Assembly (NCBI GenBank): GCA_036186865.1 | Contig: AP025066.1 | Span: 13,752,546 to 13,816,545 of the forward strand | DNA: 64,000 nt | Direction of reading: 5' to 3' | Source: Eustoma russellianum | Lineage: Eukaryota; Streptophyta; Magnoliopsida; Gentianales; Gentianaceae | Part shown: piece by piece, positions 1 to 11,109 of the stretch | Layout of the letters: each line of letters starts with the position of its first letter | How positions within the stretch are numbered: the first letter of the stretch is position 1 | The notes under the pieces: model-generated | What the model saw: only the letters and a program-made list of their open reading frames with translations | Database searches by the model: none | Told to the model about the DNA's origin: nothing | Made by a program: the position numbers and the translations under genes

Positions 1-2042
1 TGATCTGGATGTTTCAAATCTTCAAAACCGGGTGGTTGCTTCACGTATACTTCTTCTTGTATGAATCCGTTTAGGAAAGCACTTTTTACATCCATTTGAT
101 ATAATTTAAAATCTTTCATGCAAGCAATAGCAAGTAATATTCGTATAGCTTCTAGACGTGCTACGGGTGCGAATGTTTCATCATAGTCAATTCCTTCTTT
201 TTGATTATATCCTTGTGCAACAAGTCTCGCTTTATTTCTAACAACCTTTCCTTCTTCATTCATTTTATTCCTAAATACCCACTTTGTGCCTATAATAGTC
301 TTATCTTGTGGTCGTGGCACTAAATCCCATACATCATTTCTAACGAATTGATTAAGTTCGTCATGCATAGCATCAATCCAAGATGAATCACTCAAAGCAT
401 CATGCACATTTTTGGGCTCAATTTCAGAAATCATAGCATGAAATTCATTTATTTCATCCGAAGTGATTCTTCTACGTGGTCGCACACCGTGAGTGAGGTC
501 GCCTATGATGAGATCATGTGGGTGATCTCTATGCCATCTTGGTTGATTATTTTCTAAGTTATCATGCATTTCTATATGATCATGCATTTCTAGTGTCTCA
601 TTCATATCATGCATATCAAAAGAATCATTATCTTCATTCAAAACGGGTTTCAATTCAAAATCATCGTCATATTCCTTATCTTTATCAATCTCACCAAATT
701 CATTGAATTTAACATGAATAGATTCTATAATTTGTCTAGTGAGAGGATCATAACATCTATATGCCTTTGAATTTATAGAATATCCAACAAAAATGCACTC
801 AATTGATTTGGATTCAAATTTATCTAAATTATCTTTTGTATTCAAGACAAAACATTTGCATCCAAACACACGAAAATAGTCAATCTTAGGCATGCGATCA
901 TTCAAAATCTCATAAGGCGTCTTGTTTATTTTCTTTCTTATAGATAGGCGATTTACAATATAGCATGCACAATTTACGGCTTCCGCCCACAGAAATCTAG
1001 GCAATTTATTTTCGCAAAGCATAGTTCTAGCGATTTCTTGTAATGTACGATTCTTTCTTTCTACTACTCCATTTAGTTGTGGAGTTCTAGATGGCGAAAA
1101 CTCATGTTTAATTCCTTTTTCTTCACAAAACGAAATCATCTCTTTGTTTTTAAACTCACCGCCTCTATCGCTTCTTATCCTTTTCACATTTACACCGTAT
1201 TGATTTTCAAGTTGTTTAATTAATTTAGCAATCTCAACGGCGCTATCATCCTTATGTGCAAGAAATAAAGTCCAAGTGTAACGAGAAAAGTCATCAACAA
1301 TTACGCATGCATAGTGACGCCCACCAAGGCTTGTAGTGCGACTAGGACCAAACAAATCGATATGCAATAGTTCTAATATTCTAGTCGTGCTTATTTCATT
1401 TTTCGGCTTAAGTGACTCACGTGTTTGTTTGCCTTTTACGCAAGATTCACACAACTGAAAGTTGTCTAAATCAAGCGTAGGCAATCCCCGTACTAGGTTC
1501 TTTCGTTGAAGTTTTTCTAGTGTGGAAATGCCAATGTGTCCTAAACGTCTATGCCATAAATTCACATTGGGTTCATTTGACATAAAACACTTAACTTTAG
1601 CGTCTACTACATCATCCACAGATAGCGTAAAAATATTGCCTTCTCGTTTTCCTTTTAAAACGGTTTCTCCATTTTTATTTATTATGTTGCAATAAGGGTG
1701 AGTAAAACACACATTAAAACCATTGTCAACAAATTGAGAAATGCTAAGAAGATTGTAGGATAAGTTACTTACCAAAAATACGTTGGAGATTTGGAGTGTG
1801 TTCGGATTACCAATCGTACCTTTTCCGATGATCTTGCCTTCATTGTTGTCTCCAAAGGTCACGGATCCGCCTTTTGTGACCTTCTTTAATTTGGAGAACA
1901 AGCTCGGGTCACCCGTCATGTGCCTCGAGCAACCACTGTCAAGGAACCACTTTATTGATGTATCTTTCGATGTGTGGTCTCCCTGCAATGTGAAAAGATG
2001 ATTAGGTACCCTTTTAATTTTGGGTCCTTTCGAGTTAGTTAA
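1..2042 (-). CDS. pol: copia-1 pol: protease, integrase, RT start (partial)
   Basis: One reading frame without a stop over about 680 codons, open at the left edge. In order: aspartic protease with DSGCSRHMT near 1914-1940; GAG-pre-integrase region with LWHRRLGHIG near 1535-1565; integrase core with first Asp in VDDFSRYTW (about 1275-1300), second Asp in SDRGGEF (about 1153-1175) and Glu in VVERKNRTLQ (about 1040-1070); an acidic His/Asp-rich linker (about 540-700); then RT starting near 370 with WVFRNK, KARLVAQG and QMDVKSAFLNG. The YxDD motif and RNase H lie beyond the edge. The frame is the same as that of gag upstream, from which it is separated by one TGA at 2043-2045. Such a long open stretch suggests a relatively young copy. 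Confidence 0.9.
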
Positions 2043-3957
2043 TCACCTCTTGGTAAAAGTACCTTTCGATACCCATACTTGGGTGATCCTTCTCGGTCTA
2101 TCAAATGGCAAGAATGTAAATGAAGGTGCGATATAATAGACATGTGATGCATGCACTTTGGGCCTTTGCCCAAGGACTCCTCTATACTCACTAAATGAAG
2201 GACGTTTTTGATATGTCCTTGTGTGTGTGTGTGTAGTGCGTGGATGATATGCATTTCGTGTATGCATTGTTCTCTTCTTTTCATATCTATAAGGTACAAA
2301 GTTATATTTCACATGATATGAAGAAGTGGGGCGTGAGGAAGGGGGTGCTTTCTGCATCATCTTAGACGCCACTTGCGGCTTAGGGGTGTCTACTTTCTTA
2401 GACACAACAAACTTGGTTGGTTTGATTGATACTTCGTTAGTATCAACGTATCCCAGTCCAGTTTTGTCGCTGTCATGCTTTTGTGATAATATGATGCGAT
2501 GCAGCATGTTGGACCCTGTGTCAAACTGTTTCATCATTTTCTCTAAATCGGTATTCTTTGATTTCAAATTTGAAATCTCAGATTTCATTTCATTATTTTG
2601 CGTGGTTAATGATGAAACCTCTGCTTTTAATGTAGTAATGACACATGATGACTCTTTCTTTGAATCGCTTAATTGAGCGACAAGATTCTCGTTAGAAGAT
2701 TCTAACAGTTTTTTGTCTTCAATTAATCGTTTCTTTTCTTTAGCGAGAGTCTTAGTGAATTTATGCAATTCTAGATACTGACTAAAAAGATCATCATAAG
2801 AAGGTTCAGAGTCAGAGTCAGAATCAGATGATACCTCATTAGATGCTTTGGAGGCAAAGCATACTTGTGCGGTCTCCTCTTCGGTCTCAGTTTCAGAATC
2901 TGATGAATCACTCCAGGTGGAAGCCTTTAGAGCACGTTTCCTTTGTTTGGGTTCTGAGACGAGTCTATGTTTGTTCCGCTCCTTGTCAGGGTACTTAGTA
3001 GTTTGCTTTTCTTTATTTGGGCAGTCATATGACAAGTGTCCAAGTTTGTCACATTCATAACATTTAACGTCTTTATCGTTTGACTTGTTCTTATTTCTCT
3101 TAGTAGTAGTGCCCTTATTTTTGTTTCTAAATGACCTTCTCATAAATTTTCTCAATCCTTTAGCCAATAGAATTAGGTCATCATTATCCGATTCGGAATC
3201 ACTATCCTCTACGTGATCGGAAGGGGGGAGACGTATTCATTTGATTTAAAAGCAATAGCTTTACCTTGCTTAGATGATTCCGATTTCCGAATGGTGAGTT
3301 TATTTTCATAAACCTTAAGTGATCCGATTAGTTCTTCCATCTTTATTGATTTAGTTTCCTTGCTTTCTTCTATTGCGGTCACTTTTGGGTCCCATTCAGA
3401 AGGAAGCCTTCGTAGGACTTTCTGTACCTTTTCCTGCGTAGTAAAAGCCTTACCAAAAGACTCAAGAGAGTTGTAGATGTTAGTCAAACGAAGATCCATA
3501 TCTACAATAGACTCATTGGGCAATAATTTAAAAAACTCAAGTGTGGACATGAGCATGTTAATTTTTGACTCTTTTACTTGACTCGTGCCTTCGTGTTTCA
3601 TTTCTAGTATCCTCCACATTTCTTGTGCACTCAAACAGTTTGACACATACTAGACTCACTTTTACTTAATCCGTTTAAAAGCAATTGCATAGCCCTAGCA
3701 TTCATACTAAGTTTCTTTTTATCATCACTCGTATATTCTTGTCTAGTTTTAATAACTTCTAAAGTGACTCCGTCTACGGTGGATACATTAGATGGGACAT
3801 AAGGAGCATCTTCAATGATTGACCAAAGATCTATATATATAGCCATAAGAAAAAGCTTCATCCTAAGTTTCCACTGAATAAACGACTCACCGTCAAAAAG
3901 TGGAGGCCTTTGGCTCGACATACCTTCTTGCTCGGTTTTGAGATTTGTGGTTGCCAT
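2043..3957 (-). pseudogene. gag: copia-1 gag, frameshifted
   Basis: Capsid-nucleocapsid protein of copia-1. The likely start is the ATG at 3955-3957 (MATTNLKTEQEG). The N-terminal part (about 3633-3957) has the LFDGESFIQWKLRM motif of UBN2-type gag. The frame then changes twice, near 3640 and at a C-run near 3215-3225, so three frames are used. The last frame (3167 to 2046) carries a CCHC knuckle (CYECDKLGHLSYDC, about 3015-3060), a Ser/Asp/Glu-rich stretch and a coiled coil (about 2500-2780), then a basic Tyr/His-rich tail. It ends in TGA at 2043, after which the protease frame continues in phase. The C-run shift could be an assembly error; the other is a real small rearrangement or loss. 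Confidence 0.85.
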
Positions 3958-3996
3958 CTCACTGAATCGTTGGATTCCTTGAAGTGAGTATTCCTT

Positions 3997-4007
3997 CTCT
4001 GATACCA
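3997..4007 (-). other. Primer-binding site, copia-1
   Basis: On the minus strand this reads TGGTATCAGAG, complementary to the 3' end of plant initiator tRNA-Met. It lies two bases from the LTR edge at 4010, as expected for first-strand priming. Confidence 0.9.
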
Positions 4008-6423
4008 CTTGTAGAATCTGCAAGGCACCACTAGAAGGGGGGGGGGTTGAATAGATGGTGCGGAAAGTGTGGTTTTTAAAATTTCTTTAAACTTGAACAA
4101 TTCAAGTTCTGAAAACAGATTCTGTTTTCAGGACCTGTTTTAAAACGTTTTTAAAACCAGGTTAGAGGTCTCCAAAAATTATGAACTTTTGAGAGAACTT
4201 AGCCTCAGATGTTATGAGGGTCCCCTAAAAATTACAAATTAAAATTCAACCTTTAACCCCTTCAAAAACCGTTGGTAATCAGATTGTGCAAATCTGCCAG
4301 AAACGGTAGATGGTTTTGAAAAATTTATTCCTATTTGTGTGAACGTCCAAATGCTCTGAAAATTTGACCACTAACTCCTTATATACTATATTTAAATGGG
4401 TTGAAACAGTTTTGGAAAATTCTTTTGGGAAGTAGGTCAACTACAATCAAAGTCTCAACCTTTGCAAGTCTAAAAATCAGACTGCACTAGTTCAGAACTT
4501 TTGATGTTTAATTGACTTATACTTGTCCAAAAGGGTTGAAACTTGTGCCAAATTAACCCTAGAACGTGTAAGTATGTTTCTGAAAATTTTCGTAATTTTT
4601 GAAAATCATTTACTATTTTTACGGATGCAAACAACAAGGATAAACAGTGCAGTAACTGAAACGTAAATGCAGAAAGTAAATGGCACCAAGAATTTTATAC
4701 TGGTTCGATTATAAACAACCTACTCCAGTCTTCAAGGAACACCTTCCTTGGTTCACACTAATCACACACACGCAGTACATCTTACCACAGGGTTGATAGA
4801 GTTACACCTAACTCCAACCCTTTACAAACCTTGTATTGCAAGTACAATTCTCACGAACACCACCACCTTGCTAGAGTGAAGATTGATTACACCTTGATCA
4901 ATCTTTTACAAATATATATGAATGGTGGTTTATCTCAAGCCTAATCAAGATTGAAAGATATGAAAACAATAGGCTTTACAAGAAGAGAGAAAGAAAGAAG
5001 ATGTAGAAGAAAAAGAGCTAGGCTTTTTGATCTCTTTGAATTGCAATGCTTGTTGTTGTTTTTGTTTGCTCTCTTCTCTTTTCTTTTAACCTTGCAGCCG
5101 TCCCCTTAGGTATGTTTCCCCCTCTTGAAAATTGTCTTTTAAGTCCTTGAGAGAGTGTAAGACATCATTGTGACAAGGCCTTGCTTACTTGGCATCTTCT
5201 TATTGGATGATCATTTAGTCTTCGCTTACTTGGCACCTCCTTATTGGTTCAACATTGTCATCATGATGACATGGAAAAAATCTGAGATATACACTTTAAC
5301 ATGTGCCAAAAATCAATCATAAAATCATTCCATAAATCAAGAGATACATCATAAATTGCAAGACAAAGAAAGTCTTCCATATCAAGTGAGAAAATCGGCC
5401 ATAATAGCACTCTTGCCATGCTGAAAATTCAGCATGTGCATCATGGGGATAAAGTTCAAATCATTACCATTTTTCTTTGAATTTTCATCATAAAAATGAA
5501 TCAACAACTTATGGTAGGTATTGCTACCAATTAAGAAATGAACTTAGACATGTTTTGGCACTTAAATTCGGCCATCAAGATTGAACACATGCTGAAAAAT
5601 TTTCAGCATGTGTGATATGTAAAATATCACCATTTATTTATTTAAATTATATTCAACACCTTTCCATTTCTTCTTCCAATTAATCACATAATAAAAGATG
5701 ACAAAATATGTCACATTGAATAGCAAATTTCGGCCAGCCTTGTTTCAACATGCTGAAATTTTCATAAGTGAGATATATTTGAATTCTTACCATTTGTAGC
5801 TTCTCTCTTCAATTCACCAACATTGTATGATTGATCCTTGACCAATCAATATGCCAAAATGGCTCCAAATATGCTCCAAAACAGCTGGTGTAGACGTTGG
5901 AATGAGGGTGTGAATGTGCTGAAATTTATTTTTGCTAACTTTGTAAAATAATGCACATTTAATGATACACACATGTAATATTCCAATCAGCCCTTAATTT
6001 AATTTTCTAGAACACTTTAAGATGTATATCATATGTAAAAAGTATCTAGATACGTGTCACATGATGTACAAGAAAAACGTTCCATGTTATGTGCGTAGAA
6101 AACCGAATTTTTGATATTTATCGATTACCCGATTTTTCTCTAATTTAAATTCCAACTTTTGCACATGTTATATATATTATGTTATACATAATATATATAA
6201 TATATACTTTAAATCTCAGCACTTGGCTGGTTTAAAGTGGTACCATTAGCATGTGACAAAATTAAACTTGGAATCTTCACATTTTGACCTTAATGTGGAG
6301 TAATTTGTGTGTGCCAACATGGAAAGTATTTTTGGCTGAACATATGGTCATGTGCACGAAATTATTTATGATTTTTGAAGTATAGGGGCTGGCCATTTAT
6401 TTATGGCAAGTACGTGACACGTT

Positions 6424-6553
6424 GGCGAAGTTTCGGTATTCGCCCGATACGACAAATTTCGGTTTAGACCCTTTTATCGTGTCGTATTTAATTTGTCATC
6501 ACCATATCTTATATCATATGATATAAGACCTGAATATACTCATAATTATGAGT
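6424..6553. promoter_or_regulatory. Palindrome cluster in copia-1 LTR
   Basis: Four inverted repeats lie within 130 bases: GGCGAA/TTCGCC (6424-6429, 6439-6444), ATACGAC/GTCGTAT (6447-6453, 6481-6487), a perfect 20-base palindrome (6508-6527) and a perfect 16-base palindrome (6538-6553). They lie about 515-645 bases into the LTR as transcribed. CG-rich palindromes in LTRs are reported for Sireviruses. In the second copy (near 55500-55640) only the ATACGAC pair is partly kept. A regulatory role is inferred. Confidence 0.5.
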
Positions 6554-6995
6554 TAAGTATAGTGGTGTGACGTTAACGTACGTACATAAAATACATAACG
6601 TGTCGGTAGTACGTTGGAATACATGTGTATGTGCCTTTATAAAAAAAATCTGAAAATATATGTGATATATATGTGTATATGCGTGTGCATTAAAGGATGG
6701 GGAGGAGGAGAAGGCTTTCCTTCCTTAGCCTTGTTGCCTTTGTGTCTTTTCCAAATGTAGCTTCCTTTAATGAACTACTTAGTTTATCAAACTAAGTACT
6801 TCACTTAATGAACTAGTTTAGTTCATTAATGGTGGCACCTGAAAATAGTATAAACACAACAAATGTTTGCCATATGATGTAAGCTTTAATGCTTCATGGC
6901 TCGTTAGTACGGCAACATAATATATAAGCTAAATAAGGCAAGTAATGGCAAGATATCATGCATTCATGTACACGTATATATATATTGTGCACGTT

Positions 6996-7018
6996 TATAT
7001 ATATATATATATATATAT
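6996..7018. repeat. TA dinucleotide microsatellite
   Basis: Uninterrupted TA repeats close to the transcription-proximal end of the copia-1 LTR. No other signal seen. Confidence 0.85.
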
Positions 7019-7067
7019 ACATTTAAGTCACTTATTTTGAAATCACTCAAACCCCCTTATCTCTACA

Positions 7068-7529
7068 AAGTGTGCACCATGATCATTGATTCTGGTTCTT
7101 GTGCGAATGTGGCTAGTATCGAATTGGTAAGAAAACTGAATTTGCCTATGACTAATCATCTACATCCTTACAAACTTACATGGTTAAATGATTGCGATGA
7201 AGTTAGCGTAAGTAAACAAGTTTTGATTTCTCTTAGTATTGGTAGTTACAAAGATAATGTTTTATGTGATGTTGCACCAATGCATGCTAGTCATATCTTA
7301 CTTGGTAGGCCATGGCAATTTGATCGACATGTGACATATGATGGATATTTGAATCGTTATTCTTTCAAGTTAAATGGCAAACTTTACAAATTGCATGCAC
7401 TTCCACTACACAAAGTCCACGAGGATCACCAATGCATGTCTAATTCTAGGGCCGATCCTAAGGAAAAAGAAGCTGAGAGAAAATTCGTGGAATGCATGAA
7501 AAGTGAGAACAAAAAAAAGAGAGCAAGGG
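7068..7529 (+). pseudogene. pol: gypsy A protease fragment
   Basis: Encodes the retropepsin region with MIIDSGSCANVAS (active-site DSG) and downstream ILLGRPWQFDRH, nearly the same as in gypsy C. The upstream gag is missing because copia-1 is inserted at 7067/7068. The frame is open up to the second insertion, where the LTR of B adds a few foreign codons and a stop. It resumes at 15998 with KEVVPIGV. Confidence 0.9.
7525..7529. repeat. Target duplication AAGGG, left copy
   Basis: AAGGG directly before the TGTTACAG start of B; the other copy is 15993-15997. Removing B and one copy rejoins the gypsy A frame. Confidence 0.93.
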
Positions 7530-7548
7530 TGTTACAGTCGTGATTTAA

Positions 7549-7608
<60 letters not shown>
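7549..7608. repeat. AAT microsatellite, 5' LTR of B
   Basis: About 20 perfect AAT units. The matching tract in the 3' LTR has about 26, so it has changed since insertion. Confidence 0.95.
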
Positions 7609-7609
<1 letters not shown>

Positions 7610-8500
7610 GATAATGTAGGATAAAGATAAAAGAAAAGGAAGATGAGTGTCTAATTTAAATTATTCAAGATAATAACACTATCCTATTTTCTTTAAAATT
7701 TCTCTATCATATCCCTAAAATCTCTCCCCTAATCAAAATAAAATTCTCCAAACCCCTTATCAAAAAAAACGACACCTTCCTCTGGAGAAAAGAGAGAACG
7801 ACGGTGAGGGAGGAAAAGAAAGGAAAAAAAGAAAGAGAAAAAAGAAGAAGAAGAAGAAGGCTAGCGAGACCCCGAACCCAAGATCCAATCCGTCAAATCT
7901 ATTCGTTTCTAGCGTCAAACGAGGTAGGTGCCTTCCTCCTCAAAGGAATACGATTCAAGCATGTCCTAATGTATATACTATGTGTTCTGTTTCCTTTAAT
8001 TGTTTAAATGAGAGCATGTTAATTGATTTTGCATGTGTTTGATGGGATTTTAAATTGTTTATATGAAGGTATGATCGGATTTGTTGAAAAGGCATGATCT
8101 TTGCATACATGTAAGTTGTTTTCTATATATGTGTTCTTAAATTGATAAAAAGGGTTAGGATTGTAATCAAAATTGTACAACTTGCTCAAGATTAGACTCC
8201 TTAAAAATGTGTTTTGACATTAGAATAGGTTCATCTAGCCCGGAATAGGTTGAGATTGGATTGAAAGTCTAAAAAACAGGTCTGACGTACGCGTTTCAAG
8301 GGGTGGCACGTGGGGCCCACGCGCGGCCCCTGACGGCGCGTCCCGACACGTGATGACGTGTCCACCTTCAAAGGATGCGTCTCATTATAAGGAGTCCAAC
8401 GCAACTGATTTGAGGTCAATCGGAGTTAAAATGAAGATTTTATGAAGGTTAGAAGGAAATATAATTTAATATAAAAAATAAAAAAAAAGGAAAATGCTGT

Positions 8501-8575
8501 TGGACCGGCCTGGCTACCGGACCCGGACCGGATGGCCAGCGGACCGGACCAGGTAGCAGGCCGGCACAGACCGAA
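8501..8575. repeat. GC-rich inverted repeat in LTR of B
   Basis: A GC-rich island in AT-rich sequence with repeated GGACCGG words. GGCCTGGCTACC at its left pairs with GGTAGCAGGCC at its right (one base unpaired), giving a potential long hairpin. The 3' LTR copy (14731-14797) keeps the right arm but has changes in the left. Confidence 0.7.
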
Positions 8576-8930
8576 AATTAAAAAAAAAATCTGAAATTAA
8601 TTTCTGAAATGATTAAACAATAAATAATTAATTAAAATTAGTTTAAAATTTGAGAAAAATATATTTAATTATTAGCAAATTCTAAATAAATTCCAGAAAA
8701 TATAAAAGGTTAAAATTAAATTATTTCCACTCAATTTCTGAATTTTGGTAAATGTAAGTAATTAAAAATAATTAGTAATAAATAGAATTAAATAAGGGGA
8801 AAATAGGAAAAATTAGTAGAAAATTCTAGAAAATTAATACAAGCTAAGGAAAAATAAGGATAATGCTAAATATCAACTTTCCAATATTTGTAAAATTTAC
8901 AAAACCAAATATTGAGTGCCGGAGTTTGTG

Positions 8931-9091
8931 AGAATGGGCGTACGGGCCCCAGGCGATTGTGTTTTTGCACTCATGGAACGTGCATTGCATTGATGGCGGG
9001 TCGTGACGTACGGGTCACGGGCGCTCAGGATGGTGTACGGTGGCGGGGCCACGACACTCAAGATGGTGTGCGGTGGCGCGGCCACGCACAC
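8931..9091 (+). promoter_or_regulatory. Hairpin array in 5' LTR of B
   Basis: Successive inverted repeats: GGGC/GCCC (8936-8949) and CGTGAC/GTCACG (9002-9019), both with loop GTACGG; GTGGC/GCCAC with loop GGG (9040-9052); and GTGTGC-G-GTGGC paired to GCCAC-GCACAC with loop GCG (9066-9091). The last two lie in a tandem repeat of about 33 bases starting at 9024. The array lies about 690-850 bases before the LTR end, much as in T2 and T3. Function unknown. Confidence 0.65.
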
Positions 9092-9779
9092 TCAATATGG
9101 TGACTGTGGGGTGTACGACTTGCAGCCACTCAGTAGGACCCGGGTTCATGCATTGAACAGTATGGATATCGGCATTATGTGTGACATGACTTTGTTGCAT
9201 GTGACACGTTGACTGAGCATGCATCACGTACTTGCGCATTTTTATGTGGAGTGCTTTACTTACCGCATTTACTTTATCTTATGCATGTTATCTTATATTT
9301 ATGTGCTATGTGGTTATATCATGTCTATGTGCTATGTGGCTATATCATTTCGGTATGTACGTTTTGTATTTGTTTGAGGTGGGAATCTACTGGGTGATTT
9401 CTGTCACTCACGCCTACTTCCCAGGTGAGCCGGATGAGGACTATGAGCATATCTTCGTTGAGGACGGGACAGACATAGGAGAGTGGGCTGGTTGAGAGCT
9501 ACAGCTAGGATATGAGGGGACTCTGCAGCTGTTTTGTTTTTATTTATACTTTGAGGATTTTCCACATACTACTTTACTACTTTTATTCCCAGAATTTTTA
9601 TTTAGCAGTGTAACGACGATTATTAGAGTTTAATACATGTTATGGTTTACGTTTCCGCGAAAAACATTTCTACGTCATTTTGACAAGTAAGAGATTGGTT
9701 CGACGCTTTGTATTCTCCTTAGTGAGATACGACGGTGCACTGTTCCCGATGTTAGGGATCGGGAGCGGGGCGCTACAGG

Positions 9780-9792
9780 TGGTATCAGAGCC
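9780..9792 (+). other. Primer-binding site of B
   Basis: TGGTATCAGAGCC, complementary to the 3' end of initiator tRNA-Met, two bases after the LTR edge. Confidence 0.95.
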
Positions 9793-10051
9793 GAGGCTTC
9801 AGATCCGCGTTGGAAACGCAGGATTAACTAGATCACTAGACATAAGTTATGATCTTTTGCGAAATGACAATTTTGCCCCTAATAAACAAAGTAGACTTAA
9901 GTGATGATTTTAGACTTAAGTTATGATCGGGTTATGGGAGGTGTGTACCGATGGTGAGCTTTCCTTATTTAATTACCATTCTTTCAGCGTCCAATCCTTC
10001 AACTTACTCTTGATTAATCTGTATCCGTCTTATGAACTCAAACTCCGAATA

Positions 10052-11078
10052 ATGCCTCCACTACGTGAGCCGCCAGCTAGAAACGGAGGACATGATGGCG
10101 ATGATCAGCAGGGTCAGGGGACCATTCCTCATGTCCTTGCAGATACCCTAGCCACACTGACTACATTGGTGGCCCAGCAGCAGATACAGATGGCTCACCT
10201 ACAGCAGAAGCAGCAGCAGTTACCACCAGCACAACCACCCTAGGGGGCTTCGATTTTTCTACCGGGAGATGCAGAACTACCGGATACCTATGTTCAGAGG
10301 TACCCCACGACCAGAGGAGTAGAGATCTGGCTCAAGAATGTGTATGAGCAATTGAGGTTGATGCAGGTTCTGGATGGCCTGAAGGTTGATGTGGTTGTAG
10401 AGGGCGATGCCGAGCAATGGTGGCGGGGTGTGGCACGCAGACTGACTCCACCGCCGACATAGACCCAGTTCAGGGAGGAGTACCAGAAGCATTATGTTCC
10501 TGAAATTGTCATTCAGAGGAGGATGGCGGAGTTTCAGCTTCTGACACAGGGATCCATGACTGGGGATCAGTATTTTGAGAGGTTCCATGCACTTAAGAGA
10601 TACATGCCTGTCATCATGGATAACGAGAAAGCAAAGATGCTGGAAGTTCAAGACCGGCTTGAGCTATCGCATTTAGTCATTGATCACACTTTTGAAGAGT
10701 TATTGGAGGTGTGTCTTGAGGTCGAGGGTGATTTCGAGAGGGTTGCAGCGGTCGGCAGGGCTAAGAGACCACGAGAGGAGTTCCGACTTGGGAGATCAGG
10801 GAGATGGATGAAGATTCTGCATCGCCATTTGACCGGGCAATCTTTCAGAAGAGACAGGGATCGGCGTCTCGACCATTGATGATTGAGGGTCCCGCAGCGA
10901 CGGCGGCACAGCCACTCAATGCAGTTGGACAGCCACCCCCAGTATGTACACAGTGTGGATGTTCGCACACAGGTCAGTGCTAGAGAGCTCAAAAAGTTTG
11001 CTGCAATTGTGGCAACCTGGGACATTATGCTAAAGAGTGCCCTACACCGGTTACAAGCCCCTCCACCACAGGGTTAGA
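10052..11078 (+). pseudogene. gag: chromovirus B gag
   Basis: Starts at ATG 10052 (MPPLREPPARN). A Gln-rich segment (about 10140-10240) is followed by a TAG at 10241, then capsid sequence with AEQWWRG (near 10412) and the MAEFQLLTQGSMT block (10523 on), typical of Retrotrans_gag. The frame changes several times after 10860. A partial first knuckle is followed by a complete CX2CX4HX4C knuckle (10999-11040, CCNCGNLGHYAKEC). The usual protease domain does not follow; the RT leader starts within about 70 bases. Confidence 0.88.
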
Positions 11079-11109
11079 AGCAGCATAAAGCAAAGGGGAG
11101 GACATTCTG

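Larger units (their letters stand above)
1..7067 (-). mobile_element. Ty1/copia Sirevirus-like retrotransposon, 5' part (copia-1)
   Basis: Minus-strand LTR retrotransposon running off the left edge. Its order from right to left is 5' LTR (4010-7067), primer site, gag, then protease, integrase and the start of RT. Protease-integrase-RT is the copia order. The gag type (UBN2-like domain, one CCHC knuckle, Ser/Asp/Glu-rich tail and coiled coil) and the RT start resemble the Maximus/SIRE (Sirevirus) lineage; the lineage call is from memory of the family, not from a search. It lies inside the protease gene of gypsy A: the sequence right of 7067 is homologous to the protease of gypsy C, starting exactly at the LTR edge. 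The second LTR and second copy of the target duplication are outside the window. Confidence 0.9.
4010..7067 (-). repeat. 5' LTR of copia-1 (3.06 kb)
   Basis: Bounded by TGTAG at 4010 and CTACA at 7067, giving TG...CA ends on either strand. A second copy of the family is the LTR at 53293-58536, which aligns over its whole length apart from the LINE in it. No coding sequence was seen. About 3.06 kb is long for a copia LTR. The element promoter should be in the right half, since the LTR is read from 7067 down. Inverted repeats cluster at 6424-6553. A TA dinucleotide tract (about 6996-7018) lies close to the LTR start. Confidence 0.85.
7530..9777 (+). repeat. 5' LTR of chromovirus B
   Basis: Runs from TGTTACAGTC to GGGGCGCTACA, 2248 bases. 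It contains an AAT microsatellite at its head (7549-7608), a purine-rich leader with GAA repeats (about 7800-7860), a GC-rich inverted repeat (8501-8575), a hairpin array (8931-9091), a TTATACTTT sequence near 9540 and a terminal hairpin TCCCGAT/ATCGGGA (9746-9766) just before the end. Short open frames here are repeated in the 3' LTR but look non-coding. Confidence 0.93.

Noticed and set aside
2039..2299. Minus-strand 86-codon frame and plus-strand frames across copia-1 gag
   Set aside because: They overlap the recognisable gag frame with CCHC knuckle and show no motif.
9003..9495. Short overlapping frames repeated in both LTRs of B (also 15139-15709)
   Set aside because: They repeat because the LTRs repeat, and they cross the hairpin array; no protein family is recognised.
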